NCBI RefSeq assembly: GCF_009765355.1
Contig: NZ_VTHK01000005.1
Span: 186,001-250,000, forward strand
Length of the DNA: 64,000 nucleotides
Direction: 5' to 3'
Source: Amycolatopsis anabasis
GTDB lineage: Bacteria; Actinomycetota; Actinomycetes; Mycobacteriales; Pseudonocardiaceae
The notes beneath the pieces were generated by a model. It had not been told where the DNA came from, searched no databases, and was given only the letters and a program-made list of their open reading frames with translations. Positions 1 through 8,892 of the stretch are shown here, piece by piece; the first letter of the stretch is position 1, and each line of letters starts with the position of its first letter. The translations under genes were made by a program, and so were the position numbers.

Positions 1-590
1 TGGACACCGATCGCGTCGCGATCTGGGGCAGTTCCTTCGGCGGCGGGCACGTGCTGGAGGCCGCCGCGCGGGACGGCCGGGTCGCGGCGGTGGTTTCGCA
101 GTGCCCGTTCACCGACGGACCCGCCTCGACGCTGGCGCTGGGCCCGCGGTCGGCGGCGCGGGTGTCGATCCGCGCGCTGCGCGACGAACTCGCCCGCGCG
201 GTCGGCCGCGCCCCGGTGCGCGTGGGGCTGGCCGGTCCGCCGGGCTCGGCGGCGCTGATGACCGCTCCCGACGTGGTGGAGGGCTACTTCCGCCTGGTGC
301 CCGAGGGACAGCCGTTCACCAACGAGGTGGCCGCTCGCGTCGGTCTGCGCATCCCGCTGTACCGGCCCGGCCGCAGGTTCCGTTCGCTGCGGTGCCCGGT
401 GTTCGTCGCGGTGTGCGACCGGGACACCGTCGCCCCGCCGCGCGCCACGCTCCGGGCGGCGCGCCGGGGGCGGACCACCGAGGTGCGCCGCTACCCGGTC
501 GGGCATTTCGACATCTACGTCGGCGCGGCGTTCGAGCAGGCCGTCACCGACCAGATCGACTTCCTGCGGCGGCACCTGCTGGCGCGCTGA
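1..590 (+). CDS. Alpha/beta hydrolase, C-terminal part (5' end outside window)
   Basis: The open frame runs in from before the window (codons from base 3) and ends at TGA 588-590, so only about 195 C-terminal residues are visible. The nucleophile elbow G-S-S-F-G-G is encoded at about bases 30-48. A later C-D-R-D-T segment (about base 415) and G-H-F-D (about base 501) supply plausible catalytic Asp and His, giving a complete Ser-Asp-His triad. The type resembles dienelactone hydrolase/S9-like serine hydrolases. The substrate cannot be read from the sequence. It is convergent with the downstream acetyltransferase, five bases away. Confidence 0.75.
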   Translation, partial: DTDRVAIWGSSFGGGHVLEAAARDGRVAAVVSQCPFTDGPASTLALGPRSAARVSIRALRDELARAVGRAPVRVGLAGPPGSAALMTAPDVVEGYFRLVPEGQPFTNEVAARVGLRIPLYRPGRRFRSLRCPVFVAVCDRDTVAPPRATLRAARRGRTTEVRRYPVGHFDIYVGAAFEQAVTDQIDFLRRHLLAR

Positions 591-595
591 ACCGC

Positions 596-1840
596 TCAGA
601 AAGCGGGGAACGCCGCGCCGGAGGGGTGGAACGGTTCCCGCTCGCCGCGGAAGGCGACCGAGCACCGGGCCACCGCACCGGGCCGCAGTTCCTCGACCCG
701 GCCCGCGGCCGCGAGGGACGCGAACGTCGTGCCGCCCAGGTACACCGCGCCCAGTTCGGCCGGCGACAGCCGCAGCTCGGCGGCGTTCCGGGTGCGTTCG
801 CAGGTGACCGAGTCACCCTCGGCCCGCAGCCGCCAGCGCCCGGAGTTCCACGGGCAGCAGGCGTCCTCGACCTCGAAGACCACGTCGAGCGGCGTCGCGT
901 ACCGGCGGGCCGCGAGCGCCCGGCCGACGTCGACCAGCCGCACCCACAGGTTGTCGACCACGTTCGCGCGCAGGACGCGGGGGTCGGTCAGCAGGTGCGG
1001 CAGCGGTTCGTCGGTCGCGCCCTCGTAGGAGATCCGGAAGTGCCCGTCGAGTTCGATCAGGAACCGCCACACCGCGGCGTAGGCCTGCCTGGTCAGCGCC
1101 GCCAGCTCGACGACCCGCACCTCGCTCACGTCGCCGGTCTCGTCCCATTCGGGTTTGAGCCGGTAGAGCGCGTACCCGGTGACCGCGCCGCCCGGCTCGG
1201 AGTGCACGGCGAAGCGCAGCGAGGTCGCGCCGTCGCGCACGTGCTCCTCGTCGTACAGGCGGGCGTCCCAGAACCGGCCCGGCCGGTCGACCCAGCCGAC
1301 CGAGCCGAGGCGGGCCGTGTCGTAGACCTTCTCGACCAGCGGCCGGGCCTCGTCGCGCTCGAGCAGCCGGATGGTCCCGCCGCCGAGGTCGGCATCGGAG
1401 CGCACGCGCAGGAACCGCTTGTCCCCGCGGTACCGGGCCAGGCGGGTGGCGATGCCGTAGCCGAACCGGCCGTAGATGGTCGCTTCGGCGGCGTTCAGCG
1501 CGGCGACCGGTTCGCCGGAGGTGTGCAGATCGGCGAACTGCCTGCGCATCAACGAGGTGAGGATGCCCCGCCGCCGGTGCGTGGGGGCGACCGCGACCAG
1601 CGTGACCCCCGCGACCGGCAGCACGGCGCCGGGAACGGTCATCGACCGCGGGAAGATCGCCGCGCCCCCGACGATCGCGTCACCGTCGAACGCGGCGAGG
1701 GCGCGGTCGAACTCCAGGGTGGTCCGCGCGTTGCGCAGGGCCCCTTCGCGCCAGTCCTGGCCGTACACGTTGCAGGTCATTCGCGCCCACGGCACGAACT
1801 CGGGCTCGCGGATCGGGCGGAGCGGGTACGGATCTGCCAC
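596..1840 (-). CDS. Eis-family GNAT N-acetyltransferase
   Basis: A 414-residue protein with the layout of the mycobacterial Eis family: an N-terminal GNAT domain with the acetyl-CoA loop V-A-V-A-P-T-H-R-R-R-G at residues 82-92, a second GNAT-like fold, and a C-terminal SCP2-like region. It ends in phenylalanine, as Eis does, where the terminal carboxylate takes part in catalysis. Tyr123 and Tyr128 are candidates for the family's catalytic tyrosine. Eis proteins acetylate amines on aminoglycosides or protein lysines; the substrate here is unknown. Translation starts at GTG. The gene lies just downstream of kstR, in the same direction, 40 bases apart. Confidence 0.85.
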   Translation of the reverse strand: MADPYPLRPIREPEFVPWARMTCNVYGQDWREGALRNARTTLEFDRALAAFDGDAIVGGAAIFPRSMTVPGAVLPVAGVTLVAVAPTHRRRGILTSLMRRQFADLHTSGEPVAALNAAEATIYGRFGYGIATRLARYRGDKRFLRVRSDADLGGGTIRLLERDEARPLVEKVYDTARLGSVGWVDRPGRFWDARLYDEEHVRDGATSLRFAVHSEPGGAVTGYALYRLKPEWDETGDVSEVRVVELAALTRQAYAAVWRFLIELDGHFRISYEGATDEPLPHLLTDPRVLRANVVDNLWVRLVDVGRALAARRYATPLDVVFEVEDACCPWNSGRWRLRAEGDSVTCERTRNAAELRLSPAELGAVYLGGTTFASLAAAGRVEELRPGAVARCSVAFRGEREPFHPSGAAFPAF

Positions 1841-1880
1841 CCCGCCTGTGTAACCGACCGCGCGCCGCGGCGCGATCGAA

Positions 1881-2522
1881 TTACTTGTCCAGGAGCAGGT
1901 GGACCGAGAGCTCGAGGCGGTTCGCCACGTCGGCCGCGGAGGCGCGGCGGGTCACCCAGGCCACCAGGTTCGCCATCCACACGTCCGCGATGAGGTGGAA
2001 GATGTCCCGGTCCGCCTCGGTGGGCTCGTCGATGCCCATCGCCTGGGCGAACATGTTCTCCATCAACCGCCCGACCTGCTCCACCTCGGCCGCCGCGGTG
2101 GTGTCGGCGAACATGAACGCGCGGACCATCGCCTCGGTCAGGTGGGGGTCGCGCTGCATCATCCGGGTGTTGCGGCCGAGCACGAAGATCAGCCGCTCGC
2201 TCGGGGTGTCCCCGGGGATGGCGATGCGCTCCAGCTTGTCGTGCGCGCGCTCGAACTCCCGCGCGAGCCCGGACACCAGCAGGTGGATCTTGGACGGGAA
2301 GTACCGGTACAGCGTGCCCAGCGCCACATCGGCGCGTTCGGCGACCGCGCGCATCTGCACCGCGTCGTAGCCGCCCTTGGCGGCCAGGGCCAGGGTCGCG
2401 TCGATGATCCGCTTGCGGCGGTCACGCTGCGCCGCGGAACCCAGCTCCTCGTTGCTGATCGCGCTGATTCCGTTGGCGCCCCGCCCCTTGGACTGGGTGG
2501 GCGACTTCGGCTTGCCGGCCAT
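1881..2522 (-). CDS. kstR: KstR, TetR-family repressor of steroid catabolism
   Basis: A 213-residue TetR-family regulator. The helix-turn-helix lies at about residues 55-76 (A-V-Q-M-R-A-V-A-E-R-A-D-V-A-L-G-T-L-Y-R-Y-F). The whole protein follows mycobacterial KstR (Rv3574) closely, including L-T-E-A-M and A-W-V-T-R-R-A-S-A near the end. KstR represses cholesterol genes and is released by side-chain CoA thioesters of steroids. The N terminus is about 20 residues longer than the mycobacterial protein; the chosen ATG has an AGGGGGA ribosome site. As in Mycobacterium, it is divergent from fadE34, and KstR-type palindromes lie between the two genes, so it is probably autoregulated. Confidence 0.93.
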   Translation of the reverse strand: MAGKPKSPTQSKGRGANGISAISNEELGSAAQRDRRKRIIDATLALAAKGGYDAVQMRAVAERADVALGTLYRYFPSKIHLLVSGLAREFERAHDKLERIAIPGDTPSERLIFVLGRNTRMMQRDPHLTEAMVRAFMFADTTAAAEVEQVGRLMENMFAQAMGIDEPTEADRDIFHLIADVWMANLVAWVTRRASAADVANRLELSVHLLLDK

Positions 2523-2541
2523 CGACAGGTCCCCCTGTATC

Positions 2542-2555
2542 CGGAACTTGTTTCA
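2542..2555. promoter_or_regulatory. KstR box, kstR-proximal
   Basis: CGGAACTTGTTTCA matches the KstR palindrome TnnAACnnGTTnnA at every fixed position except the first. It lies 20 bases upstream of the kstR start, placed for autorepression. Confidence 0.7.
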
Positions 2556-2619
2556 GTTTCGCAGCGTAGCGTACCCAACTCCGTGCTGTGTTCAAGTCGC
2601 GGGTTTTTCGGTGGAAAAC

Positions 2620-2637
2620 TGAAACACGTTCTATAAT
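2620..2637 (+). promoter_or_regulatory. KstR box overlapping the fadE34 -10 element
   Basis: TGAAACACGTTCTA (2620-2633) is a perfect TnnAACnnGTTnnA site. It runs directly into a consensus TATAAT -10 hexamer at 2632-2637. A repressor bound here would block RNA polymerase. The transcript would begin near 2644 and leave a leader of about 30 bases with a GAGGAGG ribosome site before GTG 2675. Confidence 0.82.
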
Positions 2638-2674
2638 GACCATGCCGTCGCCCGTGCGCCGCCGAGGAGGACCC

Positions 2675-4816
2675 GTGCCGATCGCGATCACCGAGGAACA
2701 GCGCGCCCTGGCGGCGTCGATCCGCTCCTGGGCGGCGAACCGGCATCCGGTGGAGTTCGCGCGCGGCCCGGAACGGCACGCGGACCTGCGCGGCGAACTC
2801 GCCGGGATCGGCCTGTTCGCGATCGCCGTGCCGGAGGACCTGGGGGGCGCCGGGGCCGGGGTGGCCGACCTCGCCGCCGGGCTGGAGGAGGCCGCGGCCG
2901 CGCTCGTGCCGGGGCCGCTCTTCGGCAGCCTGCTGGCCGGGCTCTTGCTGCCCGAGGGCTCGCCGATCGCCCACGCACTGGCCGCCGACCTCGCCGAGGG
3001 CGAAGCGCACGCCGCCGTGGCCCTCGACCCGGGCACCGCGACCGCCACCGCGACCGCGGACGGATACGAAGTGCGCGGCCGCGTCGGCCCGGTGCTGGAC
3101 GCGGACGGTTCGGCGCATCTGGTGCTCGCCGCGCGGACCGAGGGCGAACCGGTGTGGTTCGTACTCGGTCCGGACACCCCGGGGATGCGCGTCGAACCCG
3201 CCGAATCGTTCGACCTTTCGCGTTCGGTCGGCCACGTCGAACTCGCCGGAGTCCAGGTGCCGCACGCGGTCGTGCTGCCCCTGCGGGACGACCGGGTGCG
3301 CGAGCTGGCGGTGACCCTGGCCGCCGCCGAGGCCGCCGGAGTCGCGGGGTGGTGCCTGCGCACGGCGACCGAGTACGCGAAGGTGCGCGAGCAGTTCGGC
3401 CGCCCGATCGGTTCCTTCCAGGCGGTCAAGCACCTGTGCGCGGAGATGCTGTGCCGCGCCGAACTGGCCGGGGCGCTCGCCTGGGACGCGGCCCGCGCCG
3501 CCGGGGAACCCGGGCAGCACGCGCTCGCCGCGGCGGTGGGCGGGGCCCGCGCGCTGGATGCCGCGGTGGACAACGCGAAGGACTGCGTCCAGGTGCTGGG
3601 CGGGATCGGGTTCACCTGGGAACACGACGCCCACCTCTACTTGCGCCGCGCGGTCGCGCTGCGCCAGCTGCTCGGCGGTTCCGCGTGGTGGCGGGGCCGG
3701 GCGGCGACGCTCGCGCTGTCCGGCACGCGGCGGCGGCTGACCGTCGACCTGACCGCGCACCACGACGACGAGGTGCGCGCCACCGCCGCCGAGATCGCCG
3801 CCCTGCCCGAGCCGGAGCAGCGAATCCGGCTCGCCGAGACCGGTTTCCTCACCCCGCACTGGCCGGCGCCGTACGGATTGGACGCCTCGCCCGCGCGGCA
3901 GCTGGTGATCGACGCGGAACTCGACCGGGCCGGGGTGCGGCGACCGGATCTGGTCATCGGGGCCTGGGCCGTGCCGACGATCCTGGAACACGGGACGGCG
4001 GAGCAGCAGGACCGGTTCGTCGGGCCGACGCTGCGCGGCGAGATCTCCTGGTGCCAGCTGTTCAGCGAACCCGGCGCGGGCTCCGACCTGGCCTCGCTGC
4101 GCACCAAGGCGTCCAAAGTGGACGGTGGCTGGCGGATCACCGGGCAGAAGGTGTGGACCTCCCGCGCGCGGGAGGCGGACTGGGCGATCTGCCTGGCCCG
4201 GACCGATCTCGACGCGCCCAAGCACAAGGGCATCACCTATTTCCTGGTCGACATGCGCGCGGCGGGCATCGACATCCGGCCGCTGCGCGAGATCACCGGT
4301 GACGAGATGTTCAACGAGGTCTTCCTCTCCGATGTCTTCGTCCCCGATTCCGATGTGGTCGGTGCGGTCAACGGGGGCTGGAAACTCGCGCGGACCACGC
4401 TGGCCAACGAACGCGTCGCGATGGGCGGGGGATCGTCGATCGGCGAGGCGGTCGAGGACCTGCTGGAATCGGTGGGCCCGCGGCCGGATCCGGTCGTGGC
4501 GGATCGTCTCGGCGGGCTGATCGCGGACGGTTCGGCCGGTTCCCTGCTGGACCTGCGCACCACGTTGCGGCGGCTCGACGGCCAGGACCCCGGCCCGGAA
4601 TCCAGTGTGCGCAAGCTGATCGGCGTGCGGCACCGGCAAGCGGCCGCCGAACTCGCGCTCGACCTGCACGGAACCGAGGGCCTCCTGGTCACCGGTTCCA
4701 CTTCCCCGGTCCAGCACGAGTTCCTGCTGACCCGGTGCCTGAGCATCGCCGGGGGCACCACCCAGATCCTGCTCAACCTGGCCGCCGAACGTCTCCTCGG
4801 CTTGCCTCGAGGCTGA
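2675..4816 (+). CDS. fadE34: FadE34/ChsE3-type two-domain acyl-CoA dehydrogenase
   Basis: About 713 residues made of two fused acyl-CoA dehydrogenase units (about 1-345 and 350-713), the size and layout of mycobacterial FadE34, which also sits divergently beside kstR. The C-terminal half keeps the flavin/substrate segment L-F-S-E-P-G-A-G-S-D-L-A and the terminal G-G-T-T-Q-I-L. The N-terminal half keeps R-E-Q-F-G-R-P-I-G-S-F-Q-A-V-K. The family dehydrogenates steroid side-chain CoA thioesters with a C5 chain. GTG 2675 is chosen because a strong GAGGAGG precedes it by four bases; the frame is open further upstream but without a ribosome site. A KstR box controls it. Confidence 0.88.
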   Translation: MPIAITEEQRALAASIRSWAANRHPVEFARGPERHADLRGELAGIGLFAIAVPEDLGGAGAGVADLAAGLEEAAAALVPGPLFGSLLAGLLLPEGSPIAHALAADLAEGEAHAAVALDPGTATATATADGYEVRGRVGPVLDADGSAHLVLAARTEGEPVWFVLGPDTPGMRVEPAESFDLSRSVGHVELAGVQVPHAVVLPLRDDRVRELAVTLAAAEAAGVAGWCLRTATEYAKVREQFGRPIGSFQAVKHLCAEMLCRAELAGALAWDAARAAGEPGQHALAAAVGGARALDAAVDNAKDCVQVLGGIGFTWEHDAHLYLRRAVALRQLLGGSAWWRGRAATLALSGTRRRLTVDLTAHHDDEVRATAAEIAALPEPEQRIRLAETGFLTPHWPAPYGLDASPARQLVIDAELDRAGVRRPDLVIGAWAVPTILEHGTAEQQDRFVGPTLRGEISWCQLFSEPGAGSDLASLRTKASKVDGGWRITGQKVWTSRAREADWAICLARTDLDAPKHKGITYFLVDMRAAGIDIRPLREITGDEMFNEVFLSDVFVPDSDVVGAVNGGWKLARTTLANERVAMGGGSSIGEAVEDLLESVGPRPDPVVADRLGGLIADGSAGSLLDLRTTLRRLDGQDPGPESSVRKLIGVRHRQAAAELALDLHGTEGLLVTGSTSPVQHEFLLTRCLSIAGGTTQILLNLAAERLLGLPRG

Positions 4817-4820
4817 TCTC

Positions 4821-4878
4821 GTGTCATGAGGGGTCCCCTCCTGACGATTTCTGCCCGGAGGGGTCCCCTCATGACACC
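4821..4878. repeat. Long inverted repeat, probable terminator
   Basis: Arms of 20 bases (4821-4840 and 4858-4877) are complementary except at one central base and are separated by 17 bases. Each arm itself contains the near-palindrome GAGGGGTCCCCTC. It begins four bases after the fadE34 stop and ends before the next promoter, so it probably separates the two transcription units. Confidence 0.7.
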
Positions 4879-4907
4879 GCGTCCCCGATTCTGTCGGGGA
4901 CCCCGGC

Positions 4908-4921
4908 TAGCGTCCGTGACG
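4908..4921 (+). promoter_or_regulatory. Probable leaderless promoter of the SNF2 gene
   Basis: A TAGCGT -10-like hexamer (4908-4913) ends seven bases before GTG 4921. No ribosome-binding sequence lies in front of that GTG, so transcription probably starts at the start codon. Confidence 0.5.
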
Positions 4922-7545
4922 TGCGAATCACCACCTGTACCCATGCGATCTACGTGCCCTCCGATCCGCCCCGCGAAGGCGTGCTCGCGCTGTGGGGCGG
5001 CGCCGAAGGCGGCACGCGGATCGAGCTGGCCCTGCCCGCGGGCTCCTCGTTCCGGCGCACCACAGTGGACGCTCGCGTGCTTCCGCTCGCCGAGGCGATT
5101 CCCCGGCTGCTCGGGCCGGACGCGCGGGCGAGTCCCGCGCTGGCGGCGTGGTCCGCGGCGGTGGCCGCCGGGGTGCGGCTGATCGATCGCGGGCGCCTGC
5201 AACCCGCGAGGGCGCCCGGCGGCGGGGACGGGTGGCGGGTCGGCCCGCTCGATTCCGCCGACGAGACCCGCCTGCGCGAACTGGCGGCGGCGCTGCCACC
5301 GGAGGCCCAGGCGCTCCCGCTGTCCGGGCTCAAACGCATCCGCCTGCACTCGCCGGAATCCCTGGTGCGCGCGCTGTGGGATGCCACCGCGGACTTCCTG
5401 GTCCCGGCCCGCTCGGCGGCGACGCTGCTGCTGCGGGTGGAGACCCGGCCGGACGAAACGTTCGCCGTGGTGTTCGCGTTGCGCAGTGCCGCGGATCCGA
5501 GCCTCGTGCTGGACGCGGCGGAATTCGCGGGCACCCCGCGGGCCGTGCTCGGCCGGTTCGGCGGGCAGCCGGAAACCCAGCTGCTGCTGGGGGTTCGGGG
5601 TGCGGCGGGGGCGTGGCCGCCGCTGGAGCGCGCGGCGCGGGATCCGGTGCCCGCCGAGCTCGAGCTGGACGGGGACGAGCTGGTCGACCTGTTCGTGTCC
5701 GGCCGCCGGGCCCTGGAGAAGGCCGGGATCGAGGTGCTCTGGCCCCGGGACCTGTTCGCTTCCGAGGTGAAATCACGGGCCAGCGTCCAGCCGCCGCGCA
5801 GCGGGGCCCCGCCGGTGTTCGGCATGAAGGACCTGCTGCGGTTCCGCTGGCAGCTCAGCGTGGGCGGGGAGGTCCTCGACGAGCGCGAGGTCGCCGAACT
5901 GGCCGAGGCCAAGCGGCCGATCGTGCGGCTGCGCGGGCAATGGGTGCGCGTCGACCGCGCGGTGCGGCTCAAGGCCCGCGGTTCCGAGCACGTGCTGACC
6001 ACGGCCGAGGCGCTCGCGGCCACGCTCACCGGCACGCTGGAGGTCGGCGGCGAGCGGGTCGACTTCGTCCCCGACGACAGCCTGGCCGGGCTGGCCGCGC
6101 GGCTGAAGACGAGCACCGAGCGCGCGATCGAACCCGCTCCGGACCTGCGGGCGACGCTGCGCCCGTACCAGCGCACCGGGCTGGCGTGGCTGGCCACCAT
6201 GACCGAGCTCGGTCTCGGCGGGTGCCTGGCCGACGACATGGGGCTGGGCAAGACGATCCAGCTCATCGCGCTGCACCTGCACCGCCGCGCGCTCGCCGCC
6301 GGGCCCACCCTGGTGCTCTGCCCGACTTCGTTGCTGGGCAACTGGGAACGCGAGCTCACGCGGTTCGCCCCCGCGGTTCCGGTGCGCCGGTTCCACGGCG
6401 ACGGGCGCCACCTGGACGGCCTCGCGCCCGACGAGGTGGTGCTCGCGACGTACGGGGTGCTGCGCCGGGATCGTGCGCTCGCGCGGGTGGACTGGGGCCT
6501 GGTGGCGGCCGACGAGGCACAGCACGCGAAGAACCCGCGTTCGGCCACCGCGGCCGCGCTCCGCGGGGTGCCCTCCGCCGCGCGCGTGGCGCTCACCGGC
6601 ACGCCCATGGAGAACCATCTCACCGAACTGTGGTCCATTGTGGACTGGACGACACCCGGCCTGCTCGGTTCGCTGGATCATTTCCGGCGCAAGGTCGCCC
6701 GGCCGGTCGAGCGCGGCGGCGATCCCGCGGTCGCCGAGCGGCTGGCCGCCACGGTCCGGCCCTTCCTGTTGCGGCGCAAGAAAACCGATCCCGACATCGC
6801 GCCGGAGCTGCCGCGCAAGACCGAGACCGATCGGTTCGTACCGCTCACCACCGAGCAGGCGACCCTGTACGAGGCCGTGGTGCGGGAGAACCTCGCGATG
6901 ATCCGGGCGGCGGCGGGGGTGCAGCGGCGGGGCCAGGTGCTCAAGATGCTCACCGAGCTCAAGCAGATCTGCAACCACCCCGCCCACTTCCTCAAGCAGG
7001 ACGGCCCGCTGAAGGGCAGATCGGGGAAGCTCAACGCCTTCGACGAACTGCTCGACGTCGTGCTCGGGGCCGGGGAGAGCGTGCTGGTGTTCAGCCAGTA
7101 CGTGCGGTTGTGCCGGTTGCTGGAGGCCAGGCTGGCCGAGCGCGGGGTGACCGCCGCCCTGCTGAGCGGGGCGACGCCGCCCGAGCGGCGGGAGGATCTG
7201 GTCCGCCGGTTCCAGGCCGGGGAGACGCCGGTGTTCCTGCTGTCGCTCAAGGCCGGCGGGGTCGGGCTCAACCTCACCCGGGCCACCCAGGTGATCCATT
7301 ACGACCGGTGGTGGAACCCGGCCGTGGAAGATCAGGCCACCGATCGCGCGTACCGCATCGGCCAGGACCGCGCGGTGCAGGTGCACCGGCTGATCGCCGA
7401 GGGCACGCTGGAAGAACGGATCGCCGGCCTGCTCGAGCGCAAACGCGACCTCACCGAATCCGTGGTCGGCGCGGGCGAGAACTGGATCACCGAACTCACC
7501 GACGACGAACTCGCCGACCTCGTCCGTCTCGGCGGTGACCGATGA
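4921..7545 (+). CDS. SNF2-family DEAD/DEAH-box ATPase (helicase-like)
   Basis: An 874-residue bacterial SNF2/RapA-type translocase. An N-terminal bacterial SNF2 accessory region (about 1-400) precedes the motor. Motif I is L-A-D-D-M-G-L-G-K-T-I-Q (about 436-447), motif II D-E-A-Q (about 531), motif III A-L-T-G-T-P-M-E-N. The C-terminal RecA lobe ends with R-I-G-Q-D-R motif VI. These ATPases move along duplex DNA and remodel DNA-protein or polymerase complexes; the target here is unknown. The GTG at 4921 is chosen because the inverted repeat and fadE34 end lie before it and a -10-like hexamer sits seven bases upstream. Confidence 0.88.
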   Translation: MRITTCTHAIYVPSDPPREGVLALWGGAEGGTRIELALPAGSSFRRTTVDARVLPLAEAIPRLLGPDARASPALAAWSAAVAAGVRLIDRGRLQPARAPGGGDGWRVGPLDSADETRLRELAAALPPEAQALPLSGLKRIRLHSPESLVRALWDATADFLVPARSAATLLLRVETRPDETFAVVFALRSAADPSLVLDAAEFAGTPRAVLGRFGGQPETQLLLGVRGAAGAWPPLERAARDPVPAELELDGDELVDLFVSGRRALEKAGIEVLWPRDLFASEVKSRASVQPPRSGAPPVFGMKDLLRFRWQLSVGGEVLDEREVAELAEAKRPIVRLRGQWVRVDRAVRLKARGSEHVLTTAEALAATLTGTLEVGGERVDFVPDDSLAGLAARLKTSTERAIEPAPDLRATLRPYQRTGLAWLATMTELGLGGCLADDMGLGKTIQLIALHLHRRALAAGPTLVLCPTSLLGNWERELTRFAPAVPVRRFHGDGRHLDGLAPDEVVLATYGVLRRDRALARVDWGLVAADEAQHAKNPRSATAAALRGVPSAARVALTGTPMENHLTELWSIVDWTTPGLLGSLDHFRRKVARPVERGGDPAVAERLAATVRPFLLRRKKTDPDIAPELPRKTETDRFVPLTTEQATLYEAVVRENLAMIRAAAGVQRRGQVLKMLTELKQICNHPAHFLKQDGPLKGRSGKLNAFDELLDVVLGAGESVLVFSQYVRLCRLLEARLAERGVTAALLSGATPPERREDLVRRFQAGETPVFLLSLKAGGVGLNLTRATQVIHYDRWWNPAVEDQATDRAYRIGQDRAVQVHRLIAEGTLEERIAGLLERKRDLTESVVGAGENWITELTDDELADLVRLGGDR

Positions 7546-7564
7546 CCCCAGTTACCGGCGGGCG

Positions 7565-7614
7565 CGGTCGTGAGTGTTTCGACCGGTTAGAACCGGTCTG
7601 TCCACTCACGACCG
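7565..7614. repeat. Dispersed palindrome family 1, copy A
   Basis: Outer arms CGGTCGTGAGTG (7565-7576) and CACTCACGACCG (7603-7614) are perfectly complementary. They enclose the inner palindrome GACCGGTTAGAACCGGTC (7581-7598). It lies between two convergent genes and covers the stop codon of the esterase, so it is a probable bidirectional terminator. Related copies are at 20773-20812, 31913-31950 and 32469-32518. Confidence 0.8.
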
Positions 7615-8832
7615 GGCGTGGGCCCATTCCAGGAAGCGCTGGACGCCGCGGACCACGTGGGCGCTGCGGATCGACGGGAAGATGTCGAACGCGTGCTGGG
7701 CCCCGGACAGTTCCGCGTAGGCCACCGGTTCGCGGGCCACCTCGCGCAGCCGCCGGACGAACTCCCTGGCCTCGCGCACCGGCACGAGCGAGTCCCGTTC
7801 GCCGTGGATCACGAAGAACGGCGGCGCCTTCTCGGTCACCCGGTCCAGGGGTGAGGCGGCGATGTAGTCGTCGAGGAACTCGACCGGATCCTTGCCCACG
7901 ACGTACCGGGCCAGCAGGGTCTTGAGGCGGGTCGAACTCGCCCGGGAGCCGCTGGTCGCGGCGAAGTCGTACACGCCGTAGTGCGGCGCGCAGGCCTGGA
8001 TCGTGGTGTCGGCGTCCTCGAAACCGGGTTGCAGGCCCTGGTCGTCCGCGGTGAGGGCGAGCAGCGCGGACAGGTGCCCGCCCGCCGAACCGCCGGTCAC
8101 CGCGAGGAACGAGGGATCACCGCCGTGCTCGGCGATGTTCTCCCGGATCCAGGCGACCGCGCGTTTGGCGGCGACGATGTGCTCGGGCCAGCGGGCCGCC
8201 GGGGAAAGGGGGTAGTTGATCGCCACGCACACCCAGCCGCGTTCGGCCATGTGCAGCATGAGCGGCAGTCCCTGCTGGTCCTTGTTGCCGATCATCCAGG
8301 CGCCGCCGTGCACCTGCAGCAGCACCGGGCGGCCGGTCACCTCCTCGCGGGGGCGATAGATGTCGAGGAGGAAGCGTTTGCCACCGGGGGCGTAGGCGAT
8401 GTCGCGGGTCCGGCGCACCCGGGGGTTGCGCATCCGGAACGGCAGCGCGAGCTGCCCCCACGGCGTCGCCAGATCGGCCGGGTCCGGCGGGTGCTCGAGC
8501 GCGCCCTCGTAACCGGGGCCCAGCGCCTCGACCAGGGCGTTCTCCACCTCGCCTCGGGCGCGTTGCGAGGACGCGATGAGGGCCCCCAGACCGGCCGTGG
8601 TGAGCGCGGACAGCGCCAGCCCGATCCGGTCGGCGCGCGTGCGGGCGCCGTGCCGGGCCAGGTGGGCGGCCGTGTCGGCCAGGTTCAGCGCGAGCAGGTG
8701 CGGGGCGAGTTCGCCGGTGAGCCAGCCCGCGAAGAACGCCGGAATCGCCGCCCGCTCGCCGCGCACCGGGCGTAGCGCGTTGGCGGTGAGCCCGAGCTGG
8801 AGTGCCCTGCGGGTCACGAATTTCGGCCGCAT
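7606..8832 (-). CDS. LipC/LipM-like HSL-family esterase
   Basis: About 408 residues. A long N-terminal region with hydrophobic helices precedes a hormone-sensitive-lipase-type alpha/beta hydrolase. The oxyanion motif H-G-G-A-W, nucleophile G-G-S-A-G-G, acid in H-G-E-R-D-S, and histidine in G-A-Q-H-A-F-D are all present. Mycobacterial LipC (Rv0220) has this size and likewise sits next to a triacylglycerol synthase-like gene. Hydrolysis of short acyl esters at the membrane is expected. The frame is open to GTG 8868, but the ATG at 8832 has a TAAGAT hexamer just upstream and fits the family length better. Confidence 0.8.
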   Translation of the reverse strand: MRPKFVTRRALQLGLTANALRPVRGERAAIPAFFAGWLTGELAPHLLALNLADTAAHLARHGARTRADRIGLALSALTTAGLGALIASSQRARGEVENALVEALGPGYEGALEHPPDPADLATPWGQLALPFRMRNPRVRRTRDIAYAPGGKRFLLDIYRPREEVTGRPVLLQVHGGAWMIGNKDQQGLPLMLHMAERGWVCVAINYPLSPAARWPEHIVAAKRAVAWIRENIAEHGGDPSFLAVTGGSAGGHLSALLALTADDQGLQPGFEDADTTIQACAPHYGVYDFAATSGSRASSTRLKTLLARYVVGKDPVEFLDDYIAASPLDRVTEKAPPFFVIHGERDSLVPVREAREFVRRLREVAREPVAYAELSGAQHAFDIFPSIRSAHVVRGVQRFLEWAHARS

Positions 8833-8879
8833 GCCGAGTGATCTTAACGGTGTAAACAAGATCGGCACAGGACGTCGCT

Positions 8880-8892
8880 TACGCTGGCCGCA
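8880..8892 (+). promoter_or_regulatory. Probable leaderless promoter of the WS/DGAT gene
   Basis: TACGCT (8880-8885) lies six bases before ATG 8892, and no Shine-Dalgarno sequence is visible. This matches several other starts in the window. Confidence 0.45.

Noticed and set aside
101-1993. Long plus-strand frame of 630 codons antisense to the Eis-family gene
   Set aside because: Its composition is Arg/Gly/Pro-rich, as in shadow frames, and the opposite strand encodes a clear acetyltransferase with motifs.
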